Part shown: piece after piece, positions 1 through 7,630 of the stretch
How the letters are laid out: each line of letters starts with the position of its first letter
Position numbering within the stretch: the stretch's first letter is position 1
Origin: Pseudomonas fluorescens
Lineage (GTDB): Bacteria; Pseudomonadota; Gammaproteobacteria; Pseudomonadales; Pseudomonadaceae
NCBI RefSeq assembly: GCF_902497875.1
Contig: NZ_CABVHY010000018.1
Span: 1-64,000 of the forward strand
Length of the DNA stretch: 64,000 bases
Reading direction: 5' to 3'
Notes under the pieces: generated by a model
The model's input: only the letters and a program-made list of their open reading frames with translations
The model's database searches: none
What the model was told of the DNA's origin: nothing
Translations under genes and position numbers: made by a program

Positions 1-2
1 GG

Positions 3-887
3 GTTATCCAGTGCGGCGAACACCTGCAACCCTTGCTCAACTTGATGCGGGATCGACTGCTGGAAAGTCGCGTCATCCACTGCGACGAAACACGTGTACA
101 GGTGATGAAAGAGCCAGATCGAGAGCCCACCAGCCAATCCTGGATGTGGGTGCAAACCGGCGGGCCGCCGGATCAGCCTGTGATCCTTTTTGACTACTCG
201 ACCAGCCGGGCGCAGGAGGTTCCATCGCGCCTGCTCGAAGGTTATCGCGGCTACCTGATGACTGATGATTACGCGGGTTATAACGCCTTGGGCGGGCAAT
301 CCGGTGTCGAACGTTTAGGCTGTTGGGCGCATGCGCGACGCAAGTTTGTCGAGGCGCAAAAGGTGCAGCCTAAAGGCAAAACCGGGCGTGCCGATATCGC
401 CCTGAATCTGATCAACAAGCTGTACGGTATCGAGCGAGATTTAAAAGAAGTCGGCGATGAACATCGCCACGAAAGCCGACAGCAAAACAGCCTGCCGGTG
501 TTGGCGCAGTTGCAAACATGGCTGGAGAAAACCCAGCCACAAGTGACGACGCAAAATGCACTGGGTAAAGCCATCAGCTACCTGGCCAGCAACTGGATCA
601 AGTTGGTGCGCTACACCGAAGCCGGTTACTTGCCGATCGACAACAATGCGGCAGAGCGCGCGATCAGGCCCTTCGTTATCGGGCGCAAGAACTGGCTGTT
701 CAGCGACACGCCCAAAGGCGCGATGGCCAGCGCTCAACTTTACAGTTTGGTCGAGACGGCTAAAGCCAACGGCCAAGAGCCCTATGCGTGGCTGCGCCAC
801 GCACTTGAGCGCCTGCCACAAGCCTCGAGCGTAGAAGACTTCGAGGCTTTGCTGCCGTGGAACTGCACGCCGCAAATTCCAAGATAG
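3..887 (+). CDS. IS66-family transposase (TnpC), C-terminal part, cut by window edge
   Basis: This is the catalytic half of an IS66-type DDE transposase, which cuts and joins the ends of its own element. The frame is open from base 3, so the true start lies before the window. Visible signatures are a first acidic residue in HCDETRVQV, a second in YLMTDDYAGYN, the WAHARRKF segment that follows it in this family, and the late Glu in NNAAERAIRP followed by GRKNWLF. The C-terminal tail (about the last 40 residues) ends in PYAWLRHALERLP, as in IS66 C-terminal domains. No frameshift is seen in the part present, so the element may be intact to the left. The inverted repeat that closes the element follows 25 bp after the stop. 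Family assignment is secure; whether the element is active cannot be judged. Confidence 0.93.
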   Translation, partial: VIQCGEHLQPLLNLMRDRLLESRVIHCDETRVQVMKEPDREPTSQSWMWVQTGGPPDQPVILFDYSTSRAQEVPSRLLEGYRGYLMTDDYAGYNALGGQSGVERLGCWAHARRKFVEAQKVQPKGKTGRADIALNLINKLYGIERDLKEVGDEHRHESRQQNSLPVLAQLQTWLEKTQPQVTTQNALGKAISYLASNWIKLVRYTEAGYLPIDNNAAERAIRPFVIGRKNWLFSDTPKGAMASAQLYSLVETAKANGQEPYAWLRHALERLPQASSVEDFEALLPWNCTPQIPR

Positions 888-912
888 CCATAGATCCCCA
901 TCTTTAAAATGT

Positions 913-932
913 GGGGTTCATGGAGCGCTTAC
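913..932. repeat. right terminal inverted repeat of the IS66-family element
   Basis: Reading inward from 932 on the minus strand the sequence begins GTAAGCGCTCC, the terminal GTAAGCG expected of IS66-family ends. The next 8 bases outside (933-940, agaacatc) are the place where an 8-bp target duplication would lie. The left end is outside the window, so duplication cannot be confirmed. Confidence 0.75.
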
Positions 933-940
933 AGAACATC

Positions 941-1287
941 CTGCTTAGTGGGAAAGTGACGTAAAAGGAAATGAGCGTTTTGTCTAATGCGTTCGGGCAC
1001 TTCTGTGTCGCGAGCAAGCTCCGTCAGGAACGCGTGAGTTTGTGCTACGGACCTGGTCCGTTCAAATGGCATCGTCATTTAATCCTCCACGAGTGAGATC
1101 GTCAGTCCAAGGCAAGGCAAAGCTTCCGGTGCAGAGCTTACCTTGTTCATCTGGAGAATCGGGATTGGGGAGCCTATGTCTTTATAAACTAGACCCCAGG
1201 CAAAATTTCGCGTCCCTGCACCTCGACAGTAAGTTTCGAAGTATTTTCACGGTACATCGCAACTTCAATGCTTCCAAACGGTTTTCC
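941..1287. other. non-coding stretch between IS66 end and the tniQ-like gene
   Basis: I see no convincing gene, RNA or repeat here. A short motif at about 1008-1026 (gtcgcgagcaagctcc) resembles one arm of a Pseudomonas REP repeat and may be a relic. The only long open frame (1042-1299) has no start signal and no family look. Confidence 0.5.
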
Positions 1288-2514
1288 CTAGCCAACTGAA
1301 TTTATATCTGTCCTTCCAGCAACACCGAACTTTCCGTTCATCCCTAAACGAGGAACAGCAGGTGGCGCAAGGCGAACGCGTACGCTTTTCAAGTTAAGGT
1401 CTTTGCTGCAATCTGAAACAAAATTGCAGCAGCGATAAATAATCGGTTTTCTGCTCCAGTACTCATCAGTGCTTGACCGCTTTCTTGAATCTTCCGATGG
1501 ATAGGGGCAGCTCCATTGCGCCACGCCCAGCGCGTAGTTCTCCTCAACATAATGTGGGGACTCATTTCCGGCTGCCTTAAATGTCGCCCACCCAGACTCA
1601 ATATAACGAAATTCACAATTTACAGATTGTAGATCGACTACAAAATCTTCGAATCTACTGTATAAACCCACAGCTAAATCAAAGAGCAAACTGCTATCAG
1701 TCTTGTAATATTCAGCACCATTTTTCATATCTTGTGAATGGCGCACAAATTCATAAATGGTTGGACCCTTTGAGATGTTACTTCCCTCAATCCGAAGGGT
1801 TCTAAAGCAATCCGAATTGTATATTTTTCTCAACAGAAAATCTGACGCCGTCCTTTCACATATTTGATAATTAAATTTACTAACGGCTTCCGAAAATTCT
1901 GCCCTTTTCAAATCCATTGAGTCGCAATTTGGCGTCGACGCGCAATCGCTAAGGTGGCGCCCTCCACATGTAGCCCACATCACGTTAAGACCATGCCCGT
2001 CCAACGAAAAACAATCACCGCAAAATGGGCATTTTTTTAATAAAATAACGTTATGCTTCGCACATACCTTCGCTCCATCGCAATGAAACCTGCGCCAATA
2101 GGAAAATCCAAGCCTATTGAGATCCTCGTTGACGCATTTCGGACAAAATCCTATTGTTTTGCTGCTAGGACTGTAATTATCGCCGTTGAGAATATAACTT
2201 TTCCCTGAATACGAAGGATCCTTAAAATCACAGAACACTACTCGAAGACAGTTTTCGGTGTGATAGTGAATCAATCGATTAAATCCGTAGCAGCCTTTCC
2301 ACCCAAGTTCAGATGCTATAGCTCTAACATAGTTTGAACCGATAGAGTACTTAGGGATTTTTTTAAATACATCCACATGTCGTTCTTTAAATCCCAAATA
2401 GATATTTCTTTCTATGTATGACCGTAAAGATTCATCTTGTTGTATTTTAAGAAGCATAATGGCCCGTGAGAACCTAGAATTGTTATGTGACCGACTGATC
2501 ATGGAAAGGCGCAT
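1288..2514 (-). CDS. TniQ/TnsD-family transposon targeting protein
   Basis: TniQ/TnsD proteins choose the target of Tn7- and Tn5053-like transposons; TnsD itself binds the end of glmS. The protein has the TniQ opening (QDESLRSYIERN, about residues 25-37) and a TniQ zinc-finger module: C124-x2-C127, then YWRRFHCDG, C151-x2-H154, followed by a second Cys cluster (C162, C165, C168, C183, C191). At 408 codons it is shorter than TnsD of Tn7 (508) and near the size of TniQ of Tn5053. ATG at 2457 (residue 20) puts the DESL motif only seven residues in, which suits the family, so the real start may be there; no candidate has a clear SD. Base composition is much more A+T-rich than the core genes nearby, a sign of transfer. 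It reads away from glmS, next to a Tn7-like end. The TniQ family call is firm; a TnsD-like attTn7 role is inferred from position. Confidence 0.85.
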   Translation of the reverse strand: MRLSMISRSHNNSRFSRAIMLLKIQQDESLRSYIERNIYLGFKERHVDVFKKIPKYSIGSNYVRAIASELGWKGCYGFNRLIHYHTENCLRVVFCDFKDPSYSGKSYILNGDNYSPSSKTIGFCPKCVNEDLNRLGFSYWRRFHCDGAKVCAKHNVILLKKCPFCGDCFSLDGHGLNVMWATCGGRHLSDCASTPNCDSMDLKRAEFSEAVSKFNYQICERTASDFLLRKIYNSDCFRTLRIEGSNISKGPTIYEFVRHSQDMKNGAEYYKTDSSLLFDLAVGLYSRFEDFVVDLQSVNCEFRYIESGWATFKAAGNESPHYVEENYALGVAQWSCPYPSEDSRKRSSTDEYWSRKPIIYRCCNFVSDCSKDLNLKSVRVRLAPPAVPRLGMNGKFGVAGRTDINSVG

Positions 2515-2734
2515 TTAAATATATGCGGTAACCAAATTTAAAGCTTTTGCACGTCATCCAATTACCGAGCCGGTTCCAATGTAGATGAGGAACATCTGTG
2601 GAGACCTCATGGCCTCTAATGTATTGCAATTTTGAATGGCCAGATTCTTTTGTCTGAATCCACTCAATTTTCGGAACAATATAGAAATCGGAGCAAAGCA
2701 GCCGCGTCCAGGGAATATGCACTGGGCATGTCTG
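2483..2734 (-). CDS. small unknown open frame between the transposon end and tniQ
   Basis: A frame of about 80 codons (possible GTG start at 2722) overlaps the 5' end of the tniQ-like gene by about 32 nt. It contains KESGHSKLQYIRGHE and is A+T-rich like its neighbour. I do not recognise a family. It could be a small element gene, the tail of a decayed transposition gene, or chance. It fills most of the gap between the transposon terminus and tniQ, so the tniQ promoter should lie within or just upstream of it. Confidence 0.25.
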   Translation of the reverse strand, partial: QTCPVHIPWTRLLCSDFYIVPKIEWIQTKESGHSKLQYIRGHEVSTDVPHLHWNRLGNWMTCKSFKFGYRIYLNAPFHDQSVT

Positions 2735-2762
2735 TCATAGGTACTGATCCGAGCAATCAGCT

Positions 2763-2815
2763 ACCTGCGACAGATTTAATTCACCAGCGACAGTTTTAAT
2801 TCTCTAAAACCAACA
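2763..2815 (-). mobile_element. terminus of a Tn7-like transposon next to glmS (attTn7 position)
   Basis: Two tandem 20-bp direct repeats lie at 2763-2782 (acctgcgacagatttaattc) and 2783-2802 (accagcgacagttttaattc), identical at 18 of 20 positions. On the minus strand they read AATTAAA..CTGTCGC.GGT, the form of TnsB-type binding sites at Tn7-like ends. Twelve bases further out the minus strand starts TGTTGG at 2815, giving the TGT terminus usual for this group, 20 nt after the glmS stop. A related copy in the opposite orientation (ctgtcataggtac) is at 2732-2744. The 5 bp outside (2816-2820, ttccc) would be the target duplication. The repeats are directly visible; the exact terminus is inferred. 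Confidence 0.7.
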
Positions 2816-2835
2816 TTCCCCGGGCTGTGGATAAC

Positions 2836-4683
2836 TCACTCCACCGTGACGGATTTCGCCAGGTTGCGCGGCTGATCAACGTCGGTACCTTTAAGCACGG
2901 CGACGTAATACGACAGCAGTTGCAGCGGGATGGTGTAGAGGATCGGCGACAGGATGTCGTGGATGTGCGGCATGTTGATGACGTGAGTGCCTTCGCCATT
3001 GGTCATGGCAGCCTGTTCATCGGCAAAGACCACCAGTTCACCGCCACGGGCGCGAACTTCCTGCAGGTTGGATTTGAGTTTCTCCAACAGCTCGTTATTC
3101 GGCGCCACGGTCACTACCGGCATGTCGGCGTCGACCAGCGCCAGCGGGCCGTGCTTCAGCTCACCGGCCGGGTAGGCTTCAGCGTGAATGTAAGAGATTT
3201 CCTTGAGTTTGAGCGCACCTTCCATCGCTACCGGGAATTGCGCGCCACGGCCGAGGAACAGCGTGTGCTTCTTCTCGGCGAACAGCTCGGCGGTCTTCTC
3301 GATGATGCTGTCCATGGCCAGGGCTTCACCCAGGCGAGCCGGCAAACGGCGCAGTTCTGCGACCAGTTCGGCTTCGACGCCCTTGGCCAATGTACCGCGG
3401 ACCTGACCCAGGGACAGGGTCAGCAGCAACAGCCCGACCAACTGAGTGGTGAACGCTTTGGTCGAGGCCACGCCGATTTCGCGACCGGCCTGGGTCAACA
3501 GGGTCAGCTCTGACTCACGCACCAGCGAGCTGATGCCCACGTTGCAGATCGCCAGGCTGGCGAGGTAACCCCCTTCTTCTTTGGAACGCTCCTTGGCGTT
3601 GCGCAGCGCCGCCAAGGTGTCGGCGGTTTCGCCGGATTGCGAGATGGTCACGAACAGCGTGTCCGGCTGAACCACTACTTTGCGGTAGCGGAACTCACTG
3701 GCGACTTCGACCTGGCACGGAATCCCGGCCAACTCTTCGAGCCAGTAACGGGCAACCATACCCGCGTGGTAGCTGGTGCCACAGGCGACGATCTGCACAT
3801 TGCGGACCTTGGCGAACAGCTCAGCCGCTTGTGGACCGAAGGCCTGGACCAGCACCTGGTTCTGGCTGAGGCGGCCTTCCAGGGTGCGCTGGACCACAGA
3901 CGGTTGCTCGTGGATTTCCTTGAGCATGAAGTGGCGGAACTCGCCTTTTTCGGCGGCTTCGGCACCATCACGGTATTGCACGGCTTCACGTTCGACGGAC
4001 TGACCGTCGACATCCCAGACCTGCACGTTGTCGCGGCGGATCTCGGCGATGTCGCCTTCTTCCAGGTACATGAAACGGTCGGTGACCTGACGCAACGCCA
4101 ACTGGTCGGAAGCCAGGAAGTTCTCGCCCAGACCCAGGCCAATGACCAGCGGGCTGCCACTGCGGGCCGCCACCAAACGATCCGGCTGATGGGCGCTGAC
4201 GACCGCCAGGCCGTAGGCGCCGTGCAGTTCTTTCACGGTGGCCTTGAGCGCAACGGTCAGATCGCGCAAGTCTTTGAGTTTGTGGTTGAGCAGGTGGGCG
4301 ATGACTTCGGTGTCAGTGTCGGAGGTGAACACATAACCCTGGGCTTTCAACTGTGCACGCAGGGCTTCATGGTTCTCGATGATACCGTTGTGCACCACCG
4401 CCAGATCACCGGAGAAATGCGGGTGGGCATTGCGCTCGCACGGCGCACCATGAGTTGCCCAACGGGTGTGGGCGATCCCGAGGCGACCGGCCATAGGTTC
4501 ACCGGCCAGAGCTTGTTCCAGCTCGCTGACCTTGCCTGGGCGGCGCATGCGCTCAAGCTTGCCGGCATTGGTGAAAACTGCCACGCCGGCGCTGTCGTAG
4601 CCGCGGTATTCAAGGCGTTTGAGGCCCTCGAGCAGGATGGCAGTGATATTCCGTTCAGCGACCGCGCCAACAATTCCACACAT
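2836..4683 (-). CDS. glmS: glutamine-fructose-6-phosphate aminotransferase (isomerizing)
   Basis: GlmS makes glucosamine-6-phosphate from fructose-6-phosphate and glutamine, the first step to UDP-GlcNAc for peptidoglycan and LPS. The protein (615 residues) starts MCGIVGA with the nucleophilic Cys2 of the N-terminal glutaminase domain; two SIS sugar-binding domains follow, with VACGTSYHAG in the first and LGRGAQFPVAMEGALKLKE in the second, and the C-terminus DVDQPRNLAKSVTVE is typical. The start sits one base after the stop of the upstream DeoR-type regulator, whose last codons contain the AGGAG ribosome binding site, so the two are translationally coupled. Its 3' end is the classical Tn7 attachment target, and a Tn7-like end lies 20 nt beyond the stop. 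Confidence 0.98.
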   Translation of the reverse strand: MCGIVGAVAERNITAILLEGLKRLEYRGYDSAGVAVFTNAGKLERMRRPGKVSELEQALAGEPMAGRLGIAHTRWATHGAPCERNAHPHFSGDLAVVHNGIIENHEALRAQLKAQGYVFTSDTDTEVIAHLLNHKLKDLRDLTVALKATVKELHGAYGLAVVSAHQPDRLVAARSGSPLVIGLGLGENFLASDQLALRQVTDRFMYLEEGDIAEIRRDNVQVWDVDGQSVEREAVQYRDGAEAAEKGEFRHFMLKEIHEQPSVVQRTLEGRLSQNQVLVQAFGPQAAELFAKVRNVQIVACGTSYHAGMVARYWLEELAGIPCQVEVASEFRYRKVVVQPDTLFVTISQSGETADTLAALRNAKERSKEEGGYLASLAICNVGISSLVRESELTLLTQAGREIGVASTKAFTTQLVGLLLLTLSLGQVRGTLAKGVEAELVAELRRLPARLGEALAMDSIIEKTAELFAEKKHTLFLGRGAQFPVAMEGALKLKEISYIHAEAYPAGELKHGPLALVDADMPVVTVAPNNELLEKLKSNLQEVRARGGELVVFADEQAAMTNGEGTHVINMPHIHDILSPILYTIPLQLLSYYVAVLKGTDVDQPRNLAKSVTVE

Positions 4684-4684
4684 G

Positions 4685-5461
4685 CTATTTCTCCTGGTTG
4701 ACTGCCGCGCATATCAAGGTGATGCCGCGGGCCTGAATGTGCTCGCGTGCCTCGAGTGGCAAGCGATCATCGGTAATTAGGGTATGGACGCTGCTCCAGG
4801 GCAGTTCCAGGTTGGGAATCTTGCGGCCGATCTTGTCGGCCTCGACCATCACGATCACCTCACGAGCCACTTGCGCCATCACCCGGCTAAGACCGAGCAG
4901 TTCGTTGAAGGTCGTGGTGCCGCGGGTCAGATCAATGCCATCGGCACCAATGAACAGCTGGTCGAAATCATAAGAGCGTAGTACTTGCTCAGCGACCTGC
5001 CCCTGGAAAGATTCGGAATGCGGGTCCCACGTGCCACCAGTCATCAACAGCACCGGTTCGTGCTCCAGTTCGCTCAGGGCATTGGCAACGTGCAGCGAGT
5101 TGGTCATCACCACCAGACCCGGCTGCTGGCCGAGCTCCGGAATCATTGCAGCGGTGGTGCTGCCGCTGTCGATGATGATCCGCGCATGTTCGCGAATCCG
5201 CGTCACGGCGGCACGGGCGATGGCCTGCTTGTATTTCGAAACGGGCTGCCCAACATCGCTCACCAGCTCTTGCGGCATGGTGATCGCACCACCATAACGG
5301 CGCAGCAACAGACCATTGCTCTCCAGAGCGGCCAGATCCTTGCGAATCGTGACCTCCGAGGTTTCGAAACGCTTAGCCAACTCATCCACGCTGACTTCGC
5401 CCTTCTCATTGAGCAAGGCGAGGATATTGTGGCGACGTTGTGGTGTATTTCGTTTCGACAT
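4685..5461 (-). CDS. glmR: DeoR-family transcriptional regulator of amino-sugar synthesis (GlmR-like)
   Basis: A DeoR-type repressor of about 258 residues. The N-terminal winged helix-turn-helix runs from RRHNILALLNEKGEVSVDELAKRF to TIRKDLAALESNG (about residues 7-50); the DeoR sensor domain follows with the sugar-phosphate signature IIDSGSTTAAM. I chose ATG at 5461 (MSKRNTPQRR), which fits the family N-terminus, over an upstream start that adds 14 unrelated residues. It precedes and is coupled to glmS, as in other pseudomonads where this gene is called glmR; control of glmS is therefore likely. The promoter region carries repeated TTTCG/CGAAA words that could be its own operator. The symbol rests on position and family. 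Confidence 0.85.
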   Translation of the reverse strand: MSKRNTPQRRHNILALLNEKGEVSVDELAKRFETSEVTIRKDLAALESNGLLLRRYGGAITMPQELVSDVGQPVSKYKQAIARAAVTRIREHARIIIDSGSTTAAMIPELGQQPGLVVMTNSLHVANALSELEHEPVLLMTGGTWDPHSESFQGQVAEQVLRSYDFDQLFIGADGIDLTRGTTTFNELLGLSRVMAQVAREVIVMVEADKIGRKIPNLELPWSSVHTLITDDRLPLEAREHIQARGITLICAAVNQEK

Positions 5462-5500
5462 GGGCTTATAAGTTTCGTTTCGAAAGATAACGAAGGCAAT
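5462..5500 (-). promoter_or_regulatory. candidate operator of the DeoR-type regulator
   Basis: Just upstream of the glmR start the plus strand reads gtttcgtttcgaaagataacgaa: a TTTCGAAA palindrome with a neighbouring TTTCG direct copy and a CGAA word. DeoR-family operators often contain such TTCG/CGAA repeats. The repeats are seen; the operator role is inferred. Confidence 0.35.
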
Positions 5501-5559
5501 CAAAACCTATTAGCCGAAAATCGTCAAGTTCATAGATAAAAAATATCTGTGGATAAACC

Positions 5560-5655
5560 AAAAGATCGCAGCCTGCGGCAGCTCCTACAAAGGCTCCACG
5601 CTCACCCTGAATGAACGCAAATCCCTGTAGGAGCTGCCGCAGGCTGCGATCTTTT
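5560..5655. repeat. REP doublet, family 1 (gatcgcagcctgcggcagc type)
   Basis: Two arms of about 28 bp (5561-5588 and 5627-5654) are perfect inverted copies around a 38-bp spacer. The same arm recurs at 36691, 47136, 60554 and, degenerate, at 29989 and 36279. It lies between glmU and glmR and may act as a terminator or mRNA stabiliser. Confidence 0.9.
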
Positions 5656-5680
5656 AACGATTTTCGCAGCTATGGATAAC

Positions 5681-7048
5681 TCAGCTCTTCTTGATTTTCA
5701 CCGGCCGCTTCCAGCCATCGATATTGCGCTGGCGAGCGCGGCCGACTGCCAATTGATCGGCGCCTACCTCAGAAGTGATGGTCGAACCCGCAGCGGTAGT
5801 CGCACCGTTGCCGAGCTCCACAGGCGCCACCAACGAGTTGTTGGAGCCGATGAACACGTCTTCACCCAGCACGGTCTTCCACTTGTTGGCGCCATCGTAG
5901 TTGCAAGTGATGGTACCCGCGCCAATGTTGGTGCGCGCACCGACTTCGGCATCACCCAGATAGGTCAGGTGACCCGCCTTCGCGCCTTCACCCAGGTGGG
6001 CATTCTTCAACTCGACAAAGTTACCCACATGGGCGCGGGCTTCCAGTACGGTCCCCGGCCGCAGCCGTGCAAACGGGCCGGCATCGCTGCCTTCGCCCAG
6101 CACTGCGCCGTCGATATGACTGTTGGCCTTGATCACCGCGCCTTTGCGCAAGGTGCTGTCCTTGATCACGCAGTTCGGGCCGATGACGACGTCGTCTTCG
6201 ATAACCACCCGGCCTTCGAGTATCACATTGATGTCGATCAGCACGTCTCGACCGACACTGACTTCACCGCGCACATCGAAACGGGCCGGGTCACGCAGGG
6301 TGACGCCCAGTGCCATCAGACGACGGCCTTCGCGCAATTGGTAGTGACGCTCCAGCTCGGCAAGCTGCTTGCGGTCGTTGGCGCCCTGCACTTCCATGGC
6401 GTCATGGGGTTGTTCGGTGGCCACCACCAGACCTTCCTTGACCGCCATTTCGATCACGTCGGTCAGGTAGTACTCGCCCTGGACGTTGTTGTTCGACAAG
6501 CGGCCCAGCCAATCGGCCAACCGTGCGCCAGGCACCGCGAGAATCCCGGTATTGCCTTCGCAGATGGCCTTCTGGGCGTCAGTGGCGTCCTTGTGTTCGA
6601 CGATGGCAGCGACTTTGCCGTCAGCATCGCGAACGATCCGGCCGTAACCGGTAGGGTCGGCCAGGGTTACGGTCAACAGACCGAGTTGTTCAGGGGTCAC
6701 TTTCTTCAGCAGGCGCTGAAGCGTCTCGACTTCAATCAGTGGCACATCACCGTAGAGGATCAGTACGTTTTCAGCCGTCAGAAACGGCAAGGCCTGAGCC
6801 ACGGCGTGGCCGGTGCCGAGTTGTTTGTCCTGCAGGACGAAGTTCAGGTCATCGGCTGCCAGGCGCTCACGCACCACTTCGGCACCGTGGCCGATCACCA
6901 CGTGGATACGCTGCGGATCAAGTTTCCGGGCGCTGTGGATAACATGGCCGAGCATGGAGTTGCCCGCCACCGGGTGAAGCACTTTTGGCAGTGCCGAACG
7001 CATGCGAGTGCCTTGACCGGCAGCGAGAATTACGATTTCAAGAGACAT
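5681..7048 (-). CDS. glmU: bifunctional UDP-GlcNAc pyrophosphorylase / glucosamine-1-phosphate acetyltransferase
   Basis: GlmU acetylates glucosamine-1-phosphate and then transfers UMP to give UDP-GlcNAc, acting after GlmS and GlmM in the cytoplasm. The 455-residue protein has the nucleotidyltransferase motif LAAGQGTRM at residues 8-16 followed by PKVLHP, then a left-handed beta-helix acetyltransferase half rich in hexapeptides (about 250-450) with LRPGTVLEARAHVGNFVE and NYDGANK. Length is normal. It stands alone between a terminator after atpC and the REP doublet before glmR. A DnaA-box-like gttatccatag begins right after its stop codon, as also happens after glmS. Confidence 0.98.
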   Translation of the reverse strand: MSLEIVILAAGQGTRMRSALPKVLHPVAGNSMLGHVIHSARKLDPQRIHVVIGHGAEVVRERLAADDLNFVLQDKQLGTGHAVAQALPFLTAENVLILYGDVPLIEVETLQRLLKKVTPEQLGLLTVTLADPTGYGRIVRDADGKVAAIVEHKDATDAQKAICEGNTGILAVPGARLADWLGRLSNNNVQGEYYLTDVIEMAVKEGLVVATEQPHDAMEVQGANDRKQLAELERHYQLREGRRLMALGVTLRDPARFDVRGEVSVGRDVLIDINVILEGRVVIEDDVVIGPNCVIKDSTLRKGAVIKANSHIDGAVLGEGSDAGPFARLRPGTVLEARAHVGNFVELKNAHLGEGAKAGHLTYLGDAEVGARTNIGAGTITCNYDGANKWKTVLGEDVFIGSNNSLVAPVELGNGATTAAGSTITSEVGADQLAVGRARQRNIDGWKRPVKIKKS

Positions 7049-7108
7049 AACTGGCTACCAATCCTGGGTGGTCAGCGGCTGCGACCAAAAATTGAACGGC
7101 GGAAAAAG

Positions 7109-7137
7109 AAAAAGGGTAGCCGAGGCTACCCTTTTTA
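7109..7137 (-). terminator. rho-independent terminator of the atp operon
   Basis: An 11-bp perfect stem (AAAGGGTAGCC / GGCTACCCTTT) with a 3-nt loop, followed on the minus strand by a T-rich tract, lies 24 bp after the atpC stop and before glmU. Confidence 0.9.
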
Positions 7138-7160
7138 ATCAATCACACAAAAAACCTGGC

Positions 7161-7586
7161 TTAGCCGCCAAACTTCTTGCGGATCTGCTGGACGGTGCGC
7201 AGCTGAGCTGTAGCCTCGGCCAAACGTGCGGCAGCGGAACCGTAGTCGAACTCGGCGCCTCTGTCATGCAAGGCCTTCTCAGCAGCCTTGACGGCTTCCT
7301 GAGCGGAGGCTTCGTCCAGGTCGGCAGCACGTTGCACGGTGTCGGCAAGAACCTTGACCATGTTCGGCTGAACCTCGAGGTAACCACCGGAGATGTAGAA
7401 CACCTCGGCTTCCCCACCCTGCTTGATCAGGCGGATCGGGCCCGGCTTGAGTTCAGTAATCAGCGGAGCGTGACCTAGAGCGATACCAAGATCACCCAGG
7501 CTGCCGTGTGCGACCACCATCTCGACCAGACCGGAAAAGATTTCTCCTTCCGCGCTGACGATATCGCAATGGACTGTCATAGCCAT
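7161..7586 (-). CDS. atpC: ATP synthase F1 epsilon subunit
   Basis: Epsilon is part of the central stalk that couples proton flow to catalysis and can inhibit hydrolysis. The 141-residue protein has the beta-sandwich N-terminal domain (TVHCDIVSAEGEIFSG, LGDLGIALGHAPLI, VFYISGGYLEVQ) and a C-terminal helical hairpin (about residues 90-135). The chosen ATG has GAGGCAAG six bases before it. It is the last gene of the atp operon, 44 bp after atpD and followed by a strong terminator. Confidence 0.97.
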   Translation of the reverse strand: MAMTVHCDIVSAEGEIFSGLVEMVVAHGSLGDLGIALGHAPLITELKPGPIRLIKQGGEAEVFYISGGYLEVQPNMVKVLADTVQRAADLDEASAQEAVKAAEKALHDRGAEFDYGSAAARLAEATAQLRTVQQIRKKFGG

Positions 7587-7630
7587 CTGCTTGCCTCAAC
7601 CTGATTAGCGCCCGTTGCCGGGCGCCGGGA

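Noticed and set aside
1042..1299. 85-codon frame in the gap next to IS66
   Set aside because: No ribosome binding site, no family look, and it runs into the 3' end of the tniQ-like gene.
4684..5560. glmS ribozyme upstream of glmS
   Set aside because: That element belongs to Gram-positive bacteria; here the upstream gene abuts glmS by one base, leaving no room for it.
5672..7138. 488-codon open frame antisense to glmU
   Set aside because: Shadow frame; glmU is certain on the minus strand.
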